64,000 nucleotides of DNA, from positions 37,813 to 101,812 of the forward strand of contig NZ_JADEXG010000011.1 in NCBI RefSeq assembly GCF_015207255.1, in the 5' to 3' direction. The position numbers and the translations under genes were made by a program. Each line of letters starts with the position of its first letter. Positions within the stretch are counted from its first letter, which is position 1. The DNA is from Vasconcelosia minhoensis LEGE 07310 (GTDB lineage: Bacteria; Cyanobacteriota; Cyanobacteriia; Phormidesmidales; Phormidesmidaceae). The notes beneath the pieces were generated by a model, which saw nothing but the letters and a program-made list of their open reading frames with translations, had not been told where the DNA came from and did not search any database. Below are positions 29,580 to 37,848 of the stretch, piece after piece.

Positions 29580-30434
29580 ATGTCTAAACTCAAGGCTCTC
29601 CGCCCCTATTTCCTGGTCGCGCCGCAGACGATAGTCTTGCTAATTTTCCTGGTGCTGCCGATTGTGCTAATCGGGGTGGTGAGCTTTTGGGAATTCAACG
29701 GCTACTCAATGACGCCCGCCTTTACGCTGGACAACTACCGCGGCGTGCTGACCTCAAGCGTGACGCTGGATACCTATCTGAACACGTTTAAATATGTCGT
29801 CCTGGTCTGGGCGGTTTGCCTGGCGATGGCGTTCCCGGTCGCCTATTTCCTCTCTTTCTGCATTGATAACCCGCGCTTGCAGGTCATCCTCTTTCTAATT
29901 TGCACCATTCCCTTTTGGACTTCTAATATCATTCGGATGATTGCCTGGATTCCAGTACTGGGGCGAGAGGGACTGGTAAATCAGGCGCTGACCGGCCTGG
30001 GGCTGGTCGAAACGCCGGTGGCCTGGCTGCTCTACTCCGACTTTGCCGTAGTGGTGGGGCTGGTCTATCTGTATGCCTTTTTTATGATTGCGCCCATTTT
30101 CAACAGCCTGATGCGGATTGACCGTAGGCTGATCACGGCGGCTCAGGATATGGGGGCTTCTGGCTTTCAAATCCTCAAAGAGGTGATTCTGCCCCTGGCC
30201 GCGCCGGGCATTTCAATCGGCTCTATTTTTGTGGTCACGCTGGTGATGGGCGAATTCATTACCGTGCGGCTGATGGGCGGCGGCCAGTCGGCTTCGGTGG
30301 GTAAGCTGATCAATACCCAAATTGGCAGCCTGCAATATCCGCTGGCAGCGGCGAATGCGGTGGTGCTGCTGGCGGTGACGCTGCTGCTAGTGGTTCTGAT
30401 TTTGCGTACGGTTGATGTCCGCAAGGAGATGTAG
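29580..30434 (+). CDS. ABC transporter permease, PotB type
   Basis: The first of two membrane subunits: 284 residues with six TM helices. The cytoplasmic EAA loop reads AAQDMGASGFQILKEVILPLAAPGI, the contact site for the ATPase. It lies 39 bp after the binding protein and 6 bp before the second permease. The start SKLKALRPYFLVAPQ is typical of PotB-like proteins. Confidence 0.92.
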   Translation: MSKLKALRPYFLVAPQTIVLLIFLVLPIVLIGVVSFWEFNGYSMTPAFTLDNYRGVLTSSVTLDTYLNTFKYVVLVWAVCLAMAFPVAYFLSFCIDNPRLQVILFLICTIPFWTSNIIRMIAWIPVLGREGLVNQALTGLGLVETPVAWLLYSDFAVVVGLVYLYAFFMIAPIFNSLMRIDRRLITAAQDMGASGFQILKEVILPLAAPGISIGSIFVVTLVMGEFITVRLMGGGQSASVGKLINTQIGSLQYPLAAANAVVLLAVTLLLVVLILRTVDVRKEM

Positions 30435-30440
30435 CAGCTC

Positions 30441-31256
30441 ATGCTAAAGAAGCGCTCGCTCTCGTTTTATCTGCTGCTGATTTTCTTTTGCCTGTTTGTC
30501 CTATTTCTCTACGGACCGATTATTGCCATCGTTCTACTCTCGCTTCAGGGACCCGACGGCCAGCTAATGTTTCCAGTCCGCAGCTTTGGTGTTTACTGGC
30601 TGGGGCAGGTCTTTCAGGAGCAGCGGGTGGGCAATTTTGTCGAGCCGTTTAAGCGATCGCTGACCCTGGGGTTGCTGGTTACCGCGATCGCGATTGCCGT
30701 CAGCGTCCCCGCCGCGATGGCCTTTCGCAGCCGCTTTCGGGGCGCGTCAGTGATTTTATACCTGACCATTGCCAGCCTAATCGTCCCTAGCGTTCTGGTC
30801 TCCCTGGGCATTGGCATCCTCTTCCAGGTGATGGGCTGGCCGACCAACTGGTTTTCATCGGGGCTGGGGGCACACCTGACCTGGACGGTGCCGTTTGCCT
30901 TTTTGATTATGCTAGGCGTGTTCAACCGATTTGACCCAAGCTATGAAGAGGCGGCCCGAGACCTGGGGGCCAGCGGCGTGAAAACCTTTCAGGAGATTGT
31001 CCTACCGCTGATAGCCCCGAGCCTGATTGGGATCACGATTCTCGGCTTTACGCTCTCTTACGACGAATTTACCCGGACTTCGCTGGTCTCTGGTCAGGAC
31101 AATACCCTGCCGCTGGAGGTCTTCGGCATGACGACCAACGTCACCTCGCCTGCCCTCTATGCCCTGGGCACGCTGACCACAATCTTTTCCTTCGCGATGA
31201 TCGCAATCGCCTATAGTGGCTATCGCATCTATAGCCAGCGACAGCGAGGCGGATAG
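30441..31256 (+). CDS. ABC transporter permease, PotC type
   Basis: The second membrane subunit, 271 residues with six TM helices. The EAA loop EEAARDLGASGVKTFQEIVLPLIAP is intact, and the first TM ends in LYGPIIAIVLLS as in PotC. It closes the ATPase-binding protein-permease-permease operon. A repeat-rich spacer begins directly after its stop. Confidence 0.92.
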   Translation: MLKKRSLSFYLLLIFFCLFVLFLYGPIIAIVLLSLQGPDGQLMFPVRSFGVYWLGQVFQEQRVGNFVEPFKRSLTLGLLVTAIAIAVSVPAAMAFRSRFRGASVILYLTIASLIVPSVLVSLGIGILFQVMGWPTNWFSSGLGAHLTWTVPFAFLIMLGVFNRFDPSYEEAARDLGASGVKTFQEIVLPLIAPSLIGITILGFTLSYDEFTRTSLVSGQDNTLPLEVFGMTTNVTSPALYALGTLTTIFSFAMIAIAYSGYRIYSQRQRGG

Positions 31257-31261
31257 ACGCG

Positions 31262-31375
31262 ATCGCGGTTGGGGTGTTCGTGAAGCATCGCTGTAGGCGT
31301 CGGGAGTGTTCGCGCAGCGTAGGCGTTAGGAGTGATAGAGTGATGGAGTGGTGGGGTGATCGCGGCTTCTTGCAG
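31262..31375. repeat. Dispersed GTGTTCG...TAGGCGT repeat, two tandem copies
   Basis: Two imperfect copies of a module (GTGTTCGTGAAGCATCGCTG then TAGGCGTCGG; and GTGTTCGCGCAGCGTAGGCG) are followed by a G/T-rich tract with repeated GTGATGGAGTG-like words. A related copy in inverted orientation lies at the right end of the window (63926-63971). Such elements are common in cyanobacterial intergenic DNA. Confidence 0.6.
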
Positions 31376-31388
31376 GATAGAGGTGTCA

Positions 31389-32009
31389 GTGAGCAATCGC
31401 TTTTTTCAAACCTGGGTTGCGCTAGCGCTTGACGGTGGGCTGGCGGTTCTGCCTTTGCTAGCAGTCGCTCAGGAGCCTGCTCCGACTCATGTTGAAGCGA
31501 CCGCTGACGGTACGGCTATCCAGCTGAGTTGGGAAGACGGAGACAGCTCGACCTATGACATCACCGACTGGAAGATCAGGCTCCTAGAAGCAACGGACTG
31601 CGCGACCCTGAGCCAGGTGCCGGAGAAAGTCTTTAGCGCCCGACGGATTGTGGGCACGCCAGTGGTGGACCAGGCAACCGGTCATATTGCGGTGCCGGTA
31701 CTGCTCGACGAATGTGTGGAGACGCAGCAGTCAGCTGTCTTTATCGTCGCTCCGCAGGACGTCGGGACCTATGCCCTCTATCGGCTTCAGGTGCCGGGCG
31801 ATCGCGCTTTTCCCGATGAGTTCTCCAGCTATCCCCTGGCCAGCCTTTCGGGCCTTCAGTATTGGGATGGAACGCTCCTCGTTCGCCAAAGCACCGCTTC
31901 TGGTGCCGAAGCCCTGCTAGCCTTTCGGCCCGGCCCAACCCCCGCCGGCGAGTTTGCCACCTGCGGCATCATCAATCCCCAAGAGGGCGCTTGCCGACTC
32001 TGTCCGTAA
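31389..32009 (+). CDS. Secreted protein of unknown function
   Basis: The 206-residue product has a signal peptide (hydrophobic VALALDGGLAVLPLLAVAQ with an Ala-type cleavage site near residue 27) and a mature part that begins with a possible fibronectin-III-like strand pattern (HVEATADGTAIQLSWEDGDSSTYDITDWKI). Four Cys residues could form disulfides. The GTG at 31389 gives the signal peptide a normal basic start; the frame is open upstream into the repeat. I do not recognise a family. Confidence 0.55.
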   Translation: MSNRFFQTWVALALDGGLAVLPLLAVAQEPAPTHVEATADGTAIQLSWEDGDSSTYDITDWKIRLLEATDCATLSQVPEKVFSARRIVGTPVVDQATGHIAVPVLLDECVETQQSAVFIVAPQDVGTYALYRLQVPGDRAFPDEFSSYPLASLSGLQYWDGTLLVRQSTASGAEALLAFRPGPTPAGEFATCGIINPQEGACRLCP

Positions 32010-32085
32010 GTTTACATGTCTGGCCTATAGCTCACTTCGCCTTAGAAAATCACGGCTTCAGCGGTCACAACCCGGCGGAAACTGA

Positions 32086-33174
32086 TCAGCCAAAACCCAC
32101 ACCCCGACGATTGCGAGTCCAAACCATCAGCTCTCCGGCGCTGCCCGCCACCGCCAGCTGGCCGGAGGGGTGCCAGCTGAGGCCAGAACTTCCTGCTGTC
32201 AGGCCCTTCAGCGTTTGGACATGACCGCCCTGCGGCCAGAGACAAACCAGGCCATCCAGACCCGCCGATGCCAGCAGCTGCGTCCGGGGTTGAAACGCGA
32301 TCGCATTTACCGTACCTCGATGCTGCTGTAGCACCTGAGACCTCCACCCGCCGCCGGGCTGGGCCGTCCGCTCCCATACCGTAATGCCCTCAGCACAGGC
32401 CGCCGCAAGTAAGGGGGAACCAGACTTTGTGGGCGAATCTGACCAGCTGAGACAGCGCACTTTGCCCGGAAACCCCTGCATAAACCAGGGTGGCGGGCTG
32501 CCCCACTCCACCACGGTGAGCGTGCGGTCAAGATTGCCTGAGGCCAGATAGCGACCCTCAGCTGACCAAGCCGCATAGAGACTCGCCCCCGGCACCTGAA
32601 TGAGCGTGGGCTCCGCTGCCCAGTCCGCCGCCGACCAGACCTTGACCCCGCCATGACCGCTGACCGCTAAACGCTCACCTTGAGGATGCCAGGCCAGATG
32701 CAGCCCGGAAGAAGCCTGAAAGTTGAGCTGCGCGACCAGGCGATCGGCGGCGGCATCCCACAGATAGCAATCTTTCCCGACGCTGTAGGCCAGCTGATTC
32801 TTAAGCGGATGCCAGGCCAGCCGATCGATCCAGATTCCGGGGTAAGACCGCTGGCGGATCTGAGGGAAATCTGGCGCATCCATGGCCCAGAGCGTGACCG
32901 TACCGGCCTGGCCAGCAGCGGCAAGCATTCGACTGTCGGCGGAAAAACCGATACCGCTAATGGCTTCAGCCTGGGCTGACGGCAACGTGAAGATCCAATT
33001 TTCTTCAGATAAGAAGCCGTCCGTACCCGCCTGCACGACCACCAGCTCACCCTGGGCCGAGGCAGCCGCTAGCCATTGACCATCGGCAGACCAAGCGAGG
33101 GCGCTGACATAGTCACTCAGCCGATGTTGCCACAGGAGCCGGAAGGATTCGGCGGACTGGCCTACGCCAGGCAT
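32086..33174 (-). CDS. WD40-repeat protein
   Basis: A 362-residue protein made of about seven WD40-type repeats (for example DYVSALAWSADGQWLAAASAQGELVVV, AISGIGFSADSRMLAAAGQAGTVTLW and TVNAIAFQPRTQLLASAGLDGLVCLW), forming one beta-propeller without a signal peptide. WD40 propellers are protein-interaction platforms. Its start overlaps the last 13 nt of the COG0523 GTPase gene, so the two are translationally coupled. A role with that GTPase in metal delivery is an inference from this linkage. Confidence 0.85.
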   Translation of the reverse strand: MPGVGQSAESFRLLWQHRLSDYVSALAWSADGQWLAAASAQGELVVVQAGTDGFLSEENWIFTLPSAQAEAISGIGFSADSRMLAAAGQAGTVTLWAMDAPDFPQIRQRSYPGIWIDRLAWHPLKNQLAYSVGKDCYLWDAAADRLVAQLNFQASSGLHLAWHPQGERLAVSGHGGVKVWSAADWAAEPTLIQVPGASLYAAWSAEGRYLASGNLDRTLTVVEWGSPPPWFMQGFPGKVRCLSWSDSPTKSGSPLLAAACAEGITVWERTAQPGGGWRSQVLQQHRGTVNAIAFQPRTQLLASAGLDGLVCLWPQGGHVQTLKGLTAGSSGLSWHPSGQLAVAGSAGELMVWTRNRRGVGFG

Positions 33175-34130
33175 GTGCGAAACCCGGCTCGCAGCTCGGC
33201 TTCGTCCAGATTGCGACCGATAAAGACCATTTCGCTGCGGCGCGGTTCAGTCGCTTTCCAGGCGCGATCGCGGCGTCCGTCAAAAATCATATGCACCCCT
33301 TGAAATACATAGCGCCTGTCGTCTCCGGCCAGGTTCAAGATTCCCTTCATCCGAAAGATATCCGGCCCTTTAGTTGCCAACAGCTGATTGACCCAGGCGC
33401 TGAGCTTGCCCTGATCCAGCGGCTGGTCTTCGGTAATCGCCAGGGAATAAACGGTCTCGTCATGCTCATGGGCATCTTCGCTGAGAAAGTCTGGATCGAC
33501 TTCCAGAGCGCGGTCCAGGTCGAACGCCTGCACGCCTAGCACAGTCTCAATATCCAGAGCAGCGTTTTCAGTCCGATAGATTTTCACCATCGCGTTCATA
33601 CTGCGGATGCGACGCTCCAGCTGATCTAGCTCGTCTGGCGAAACCAGGTCCATCTTGTTCAGCAAGATCACGTCGGCGAAGGCAATCTGCTCCTGTGCTT
33701 CATCGCTGTCCCAATGCTGCTGAATGTGCTTGGCATCCACAACAGTGACCACCGCATCCAAAGCCAGCTGCGACTGAATATCTTCGTCTACAAAGAAGGT
33801 CTGAATGACCGGAGCCGGATCGGCCAGGCCAGTGGTTTCGATCACCAGATGGTCAAACCGATCGCGGCGCTGCATGAGATTGCCGATGATCCGAATCAGG
33901 TCGCCCCGCACGGTGCAGCAAATACAGCCGTTGTTCATCTCAAAAATTTCTTCGTCCGTGTCGATAACGAGCTGATGATCGATTCCCACCTCCCCAAACT
34001 CGTTGACGATCACGGCCACCTTTTTACCATGCTCATGGGTCAGGATGCGGTTCAGCAGCGTGGTTTTACCCGCTCCCAGATATCCGGTCAAAACCGTCAC
34101 AGGCACCGCCTGAGAAACCGATGTCGTCAT
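33162..34130 (-). CDS. COG0523 (CobW/ZNG1-type) GTP-dependent metal chaperone
   Basis: A G3E-family GTPase of 322 residues. Walker A reads [12 protein letters not shown], the metal-binding CxCC motif is [12 protein letters not shown], and the guanine-recognition NKMD is in [11 protein letters not shown] short His/Glu cluster (EDAHEHDE) near residue 230 could bind metal. The C-terminal CobW-C domain contains [27 protein letters not shown]. The family inserts or stores zinc, cobalt or other metals. No cobaltochelatase genes adjoin, so a zinc-related role is as likely as cobalt. I saw no convincing Zur box upstream. Confidence 0.9.
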   Translation of the reverse strand: MTTSVSQAVPVTVLTGYLGAGKTTLLNRILTHEHGKKVAVIVNEFGEVGIDHQLVIDTDEEIFEMNNGCICCTVRGDLIRIIGNLMQRRDRFDHLVIETTGLADPAPVIQTFFVDEDIQSQLALDAVVTVVDAKHIQQHWDSDEAQEQIAFADVILLNKMDLVSPDELDQLERRIRSMNAMVKIYRTENAALDIETVLGVQAFDLDRALEVDPDFLSEDAHEHDETVYSLAITEDQPLDQGKLSAWVNQLLATKGPDIFRMKGILNLAGDDRRYVFQGVHMIFDGRRDRAWKATEPRRSEMVFIGRNLDEAELRAGFRTCLA

Positions 34131-34319
34131 AGTATTCGCGCCGCTTCAGGAACGTAGAACGCCTCTATTATCAAAGACCTCTAGCCGCCTAAAAAGTACA
34201 TAGCGAACCTTATTTCTCGCGCGATCGCGGTTGTCAAACAGAGTCGGCAAGCAGCAAAAGCCGTCCGTTTATACCCGTCAACGGCTGATCGAGACGAGTC
34301 AATTTCATTCACTTCAGGC

Positions 34320-34580
34320 TCAATCGAGTCGAAGCAGGAGTTCATTCGGCTGAGCTGGCTGACCGTTCGCAGCTGTGGGGAGAGCGGCAGTTGAGGACTG
34401 GGGAGCGGCTGATAGACTTAGATTTACGCCTACAATAGCTGCGAGAGCGCCCATTCCCAACCCGGCAAAGAACGTCCAAACATGGGAAGGAGAAAGCGTA
34501 CAGCGCAGGCGGCGATTGCGATCGTAGATATGGACTACCCAGGCTTCGTCTAGGGGGGCGTCAAGTTTTAGGCCGTTCAT
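34320..34580 (-). CDS. Small single-pass membrane protein, unknown function
   Basis: An 86-residue protein: a basic N-terminal region (VVHIYDRNRRLRCTLSPSHVW), one TM helix (about 34-56) and a Ser/Ala/Pro-rich tail. The ATG at 34580 is preceded by an AAGAGA six bases upstream; an ATG at 34607 in the same frame lacks any such site. The family is not recognised. Confidence 0.5.
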   Translation of the reverse strand: MNGLKLDAPLDEAWVVHIYDRNRRLRCTLSPSHVWTFFAGLGMGALAAIVGVNLSLSAAPQSSTAALPTAANGQPAQPNELLLRLD

Positions 34581-34815
34581 AGAAATCTCTTGTTCTCGGT
34601 ACAACATAAAGTTTGAGAGGGCTACGCGCAGTCGGCTTTAAAGATACCCCTCCAGAGAGGGCCAACTGCTGTCAAACAAAGCACACAGGCTTTAAAAAGT
34701 TTGTTGGAGAAGCGGGAATCGACATCTTTTAATCGACTAGTTAAAATCTATCTCGTAAAATCTCAAAACCAACAGAAAACCTTGCTAATTTGGAATCAAT
34801 TATTAAATCCGATAC

Positions 34816-34848
34816 ATAAGGAAAACTTTTGTGTAGAGTTTTACTTAT
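34816..34848. repeat. Inverted repeat (imperfect 12-bp arms)
   Basis: ATAAGGAAAACT pairs with AGTTTTACTTAT with one mismatch around a 9-nt loop in the long spacer upstream of the RnfD-like gene. It could be a transcription terminator or part of a small RNA. Confidence 0.4.
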
Positions 34849-35040
34849 AAAGCCAGGCAATCAATGACTTGCTTAGCGTTTTGTCAATGGGTTATTGAAA
34901 CCCTCTCTAGGGCAGAAAATTACGCTGCCTCGGTCATCGGCACGAACTACAGCACAATGATTGACTTCCGCCAATACTGTTGCAATGACGATAAGTAGTC
35001 AATCAAAATTAATTACATGCTTTTTGCAGAGCAGAGTCTG

Positions 35041-35190
35041 ATGTCATGCCGTATAGCCCAAGGGGCATGAACCCGCGGAGCGACGCTGAAAGCGTAACTG
35101 GTCGAGGTATCTCACCCAGAAGCATCAGCGTTCGAGAGATTCCACCCTGCGGGAAGCCGCAAGCGTCTACGCTCTACTCGGAATGACAAG
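35041..35190. repeat. Dispersed repeat-like block
   Basis: This stretch contains direct words of the type GTCGAGGTATCTCACCC and TTCGAGAGATTCCACCC, then CTGCGGGAAGCCGCAAGCGTCTACGC. The latter part resembles the right end of the window (63974-64000, CTACGGGAAGCCGCTATCGCGTCTAC). It is a degenerate intergenic repeat with no coding function visible. Confidence 0.5.
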
Positions 35191-35363
35191 TTCTTTTATG
35201 TAAATTTCAATGCTCAGGTACTTAAGCGGTGCCTAGACAGGAAGGTTGAAAGATTGACGAGCGTTGATTGCTGAGGAGCAGGTTACCAAATCTGTAACCC
35301 ACAGTCTGCGGTATAACCCGCTTGTCATACTGGCTTCAACTTGTGAAGCTGAGGAGGCGACCG

Positions 35364-36263
35364 GTGCTCAAAGACGCTCGGGACCACCAGATTGTATTTT
35401 TAACGCTGTTTCTACTGCTCGGCGTGGCGATGCGCGACTGGTCGCTGCGGCCAGAAATGGTTGGCGTAGCGGTCGGGGTGAGTCTGGCCGTGCAGGCTGG
35501 CTTTTCCTGGGCGACTCATGACTGGTCAGGACGAAAGTCATCAAACTGTCCTGATAGACAAGACTTCTCTAACCCAAATCACAATCCCCAAATCACAAAT
35601 CACAAATTCACCCTAAACTGGCGCAGCCCTCTGATTACCGCCCTTGGCCTTAGCCTGCTACTGCGTACCGATCACCTCTGGACGATGGCCCTTGCCGCCG
35701 GTTTAGCGATCGCCAGCAAGTTTCTATTTAAGGCTAATCATAAGCATTTTTTTAATCCGGCTAACTTCGGCATCATCGCCGTCCTCACCCTCACTCAGGA
35801 TGCGTGGGTTTCACCGGGACAGTGGGGAGAAGAGATCTGGTATGCGCTGATTTTCCTGGGAGCCGGTGGGATTGTACTCAGGCGGGTGGGGCGCTGGGAT
35901 ACGACCGGCATGTTCTTGGGCAGCTATGCGCTGCTAGAGGCGCTGCGCAATCTCTACCTGGGCTGGAGCTGGGACGTGTGGGCACATCGCCTGTCCAGCG
36001 GCTCGCTGCTGCTGTTTGCTCTGTTTATGGTCACCGACCCCCGCTCGATTCCCAACGCGCGACCGGCAAGGCTGATCTGGGCAGGCGCGATCGCGCTCCT
36101 CACCTTCATCCTGCGCAACCAGTTTTATCTGTCTACCGCTGTGTTTTGGGCCTTATTCGCGATCGCCCCCCTTACCCTAGTCCTGGACAAAATCTGGGCA
36201 GCCCCACGGTTTGAATGGCGAAAGCGCTTCTCGTTTGAGCCCAATACATTGCCCCAAGCATAA
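35364..36263 (+). CDS. RnfD-like membrane protein
   Basis: A 299-residue polytopic protein related to RnfD/NqrB, the FMN-bearing membrane subunits of Rnf and Na+-NQR. About eight TM segments are visible. LGLSLLLRTDHLWTMALAAGLAIASKFLF and NHKHFFNPANFGIIAVLTLT are family-like. The start is the GTG at 35364 because GAGGAGG (35351-35357) sits six bases before it; the frame extends further to a TTG at 35322. A low-complexity linker (residues about 52-86) is encoded by repeat-like DNA. No other Rnf subunits are nearby, so it cannot be a classic Rnf complex. It is 20 bp from the DUF2330 gene. Confidence 0.75.
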   Translation: MLKDARDHQIVFLTLFLLLGVAMRDWSLRPEMVGVAVGVSLAVQAGFSWATHDWSGRKSSNCPDRQDFSNPNHNPQITNHKFTLNWRSPLITALGLSLLLRTDHLWTMALAAGLAIASKFLFKANHKHFFNPANFGIIAVLTLTQDAWVSPGQWGEEIWYALIFLGAGGIVLRRVGRWDTTGMFLGSYALLEALRNLYLGWSWDVWAHRLSSGSLLLFALFMVTDPRSIPNARPARLIWAGAIALLTFILRNQFYLSTAVFWALFAIAPLTLVLDKIWAAPRFEWRKRFSFEPNTLPQA

Positions 36264-36283
36264 ATCTTTTCTTAGAAAGCAAT

Positions 36284-37675
36284 TTGTCGCAAATGATGAA
36301 TCACTCCGTTTCTGACCATTTAAAGCTCAAATTTTTTCCCTTCCTGGGTCTATTGCTCTTCTGTCTAGTCTCCTTCGCGATGCCCGCCTGGGCCTTCTGC
36401 GGCTTCTATGTCGCCAAAGCCGACACCAGCCTCTACAATCGGGCTTCTCAGGTAGCAATTGCTCGGGATGGCGATCGCACCGTGCTCACCATGGCTAACG
36501 ACTATCAGGGTGAGGTGGCTGACTTTGCCATGGTGGTACCCGTGCCGGTCGTCCTGCAAGAAGACCAGGTCAAAGTGGCTGACCCTACGATTCTCGACCG
36601 ACTCGACGCCTTTAGCGCCCCCCGCTTGGTGGAATATTTTGACGAAAACCCCTGCGCGCCGCGCCCCTATCCAGAAATGTTTCGATTGGAGTCGGAGGCA
36701 CCGGTAGCAGCCGATGGGGGAACGTCTGCAAGCAATCAGGCACTAGGCGTCACCGTCGAATCTAGCTTTTCGGTGGGTGAATACGACATTCTGATTCTCA
36801 GCGCCCGAGAATCGGACGGCCTGCAAACCTGGCTGCGGGAAAACGACTACCGCATTCCAGATGGCGCCAGCAGTTTGCTACAGCCCTACATTCGCCAGGG
36901 AATGAAGTTTTTCGTCGCCAAGGTCAATTTGCAAGAATTTGACCAGCAGGGCTTTCAAAGCCTGCGCCCGTTGCAGATGAGCTATGAGTCGCCGCGCTTT
37001 ATGCTGCCGATTCGGCTGGGGATGATAAATGCCGAGTCAGAGCAGGATCTGGTCGTGTATCTTTTATCGCGCAACGGCAGAACCGAGCTGACCAACTATC
37101 GCGCCGTGCCGATTCCCTCCGATGCTAACATTCCGCTCTTTGTCAAAGACGAGTTCAACGACTTTTATACGGATATGTTTCAGCGCAGCTATGAGCGGGA
37201 AGGCAAGAACGTCGCCTTTCTGGAATATGCCTGGAATATGGGCAACTGCGACCCCTGCTCGGCAGACCCGCTGACGCCTGAGGAGCTCAGCCAGGCCGGG
37301 GTATTCTGGACACGGCCTGGGGAATGGCCCAGCGTTTTCATTTCCCGGCTCCACGTTCGCTACACCCGCAACAAGTTTCCCGAAGACCTGATGTTTCAGG
37401 AAACGAGCAACCAGCAGCAGTTCCAGGGTCGCTACGTGCTGACCCATGCCTATCTGGGACCTACCAGCTGCCCCGCTGGCGAAGCCTATCGCCGTCAGCT
37501 GCCCCAGCGCTTTGAGCAAGAGGCCCAGTCCCTGGCTCGCCTGACTGGCTGGAATATCAATGATATCCGTCGCCAGCTGCCCCAGATAGATTCCGTCCGA
37601 ACTGAGCAGCCCCGGTTTGAAGCGGAGGCTACGGACTCCTGGTGGCAGTCCCTGTGGTCATTGCTAAGCCTTTAA
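36284..37675 (+). CDS. DUF2330 domain secreted protein
   Basis: A 463-residue protein with a signal peptide (hydrophobic FFPFLGLLLFCLVSFAMPAWA). The mature protein begins FCGFYVAKADTSLYNRASQVAIARDG and contains TMANDYQGEVADFAMVVPVP, the DUF2330 signature. A C-terminal hydrophobic, Trp-rich end (SWWQSLWSLLSL) could contact the membrane. Conserved Cys (CG at the mature start, CDPC and CP) may form disulfides or bind a cofactor. The function is unknown. It follows the RnfD-like gene closely, so a shared role in redox chemistry at the membrane surface is an inference. Confidence 0.8.
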   Translation: MSQMMNHSVSDHLKLKFFPFLGLLLFCLVSFAMPAWAFCGFYVAKADTSLYNRASQVAIARDGDRTVLTMANDYQGEVADFAMVVPVPVVLQEDQVKVADPTILDRLDAFSAPRLVEYFDENPCAPRPYPEMFRLESEAPVAADGGTSASNQALGVTVESSFSVGEYDILILSARESDGLQTWLRENDYRIPDGASSLLQPYIRQGMKFFVAKVNLQEFDQQGFQSLRPLQMSYESPRFMLPIRLGMINAESEQDLVVYLLSRNGRTELTNYRAVPIPSDANIPLFVKDEFNDFYTDMFQRSYEREGKNVAFLEYAWNMGNCDPCSADPLTPEELSQAGVFWTRPGEWPSVFISRLHVRYTRNKFPEDLMFQETSNQQQFQGRYVLTHAYLGPTSCPAGEAYRRQLPQRFEQEAQSLARLTGWNINDIRRQLPQIDSVRTEQPRFEAEATDSWWQSLWSLLSL

Positions 37676-37848
37676 TCTGACAGGCTTTGCTAGGACACAT
37701 TAATTTCTTTAGCTTAACTGAAATCCGCAATCTATATAAATTTATTATGAATTAATTTTAGAATTGACATTTTACAGCAAATGGAATCTCGACCACCATA
37801 GGGACAGACATGAGTACATGTTGATTTCGCATTGGTGATAGAGTCCTT

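Larger units (their letters stand above)
34608..35363. other. Long AT-richer intergenic region
   Basis: These 756 bp hold no convincing gene. Contents noticed: a 12-bp inverted repeat with one mismatch (34816-34827 with 34837-34848), a 44-codon open frame from an ATG at 34864 to 34998 with only a weak ribosome-binding site, and a repeat-like block at 35041-35190 sharing the word CGGGAAGCCGC with the right window end. Promoters for the flanking genes must lie here but are not resolvable. Confidence 0.5.

Noticed and set aside
34131..34319. Zur box upstream of the COG0523 gene
   Set aside because: A partial ATTATC-like word exists but no full inverted repeat was found.
34864..34998. A 44-codon open frame starting with ATG in the long spacer
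   Set aside because: Weak ribosome-binding site, unusual Cys-rich composition and no recognisable family; kept only as a remark in the spacer entry.
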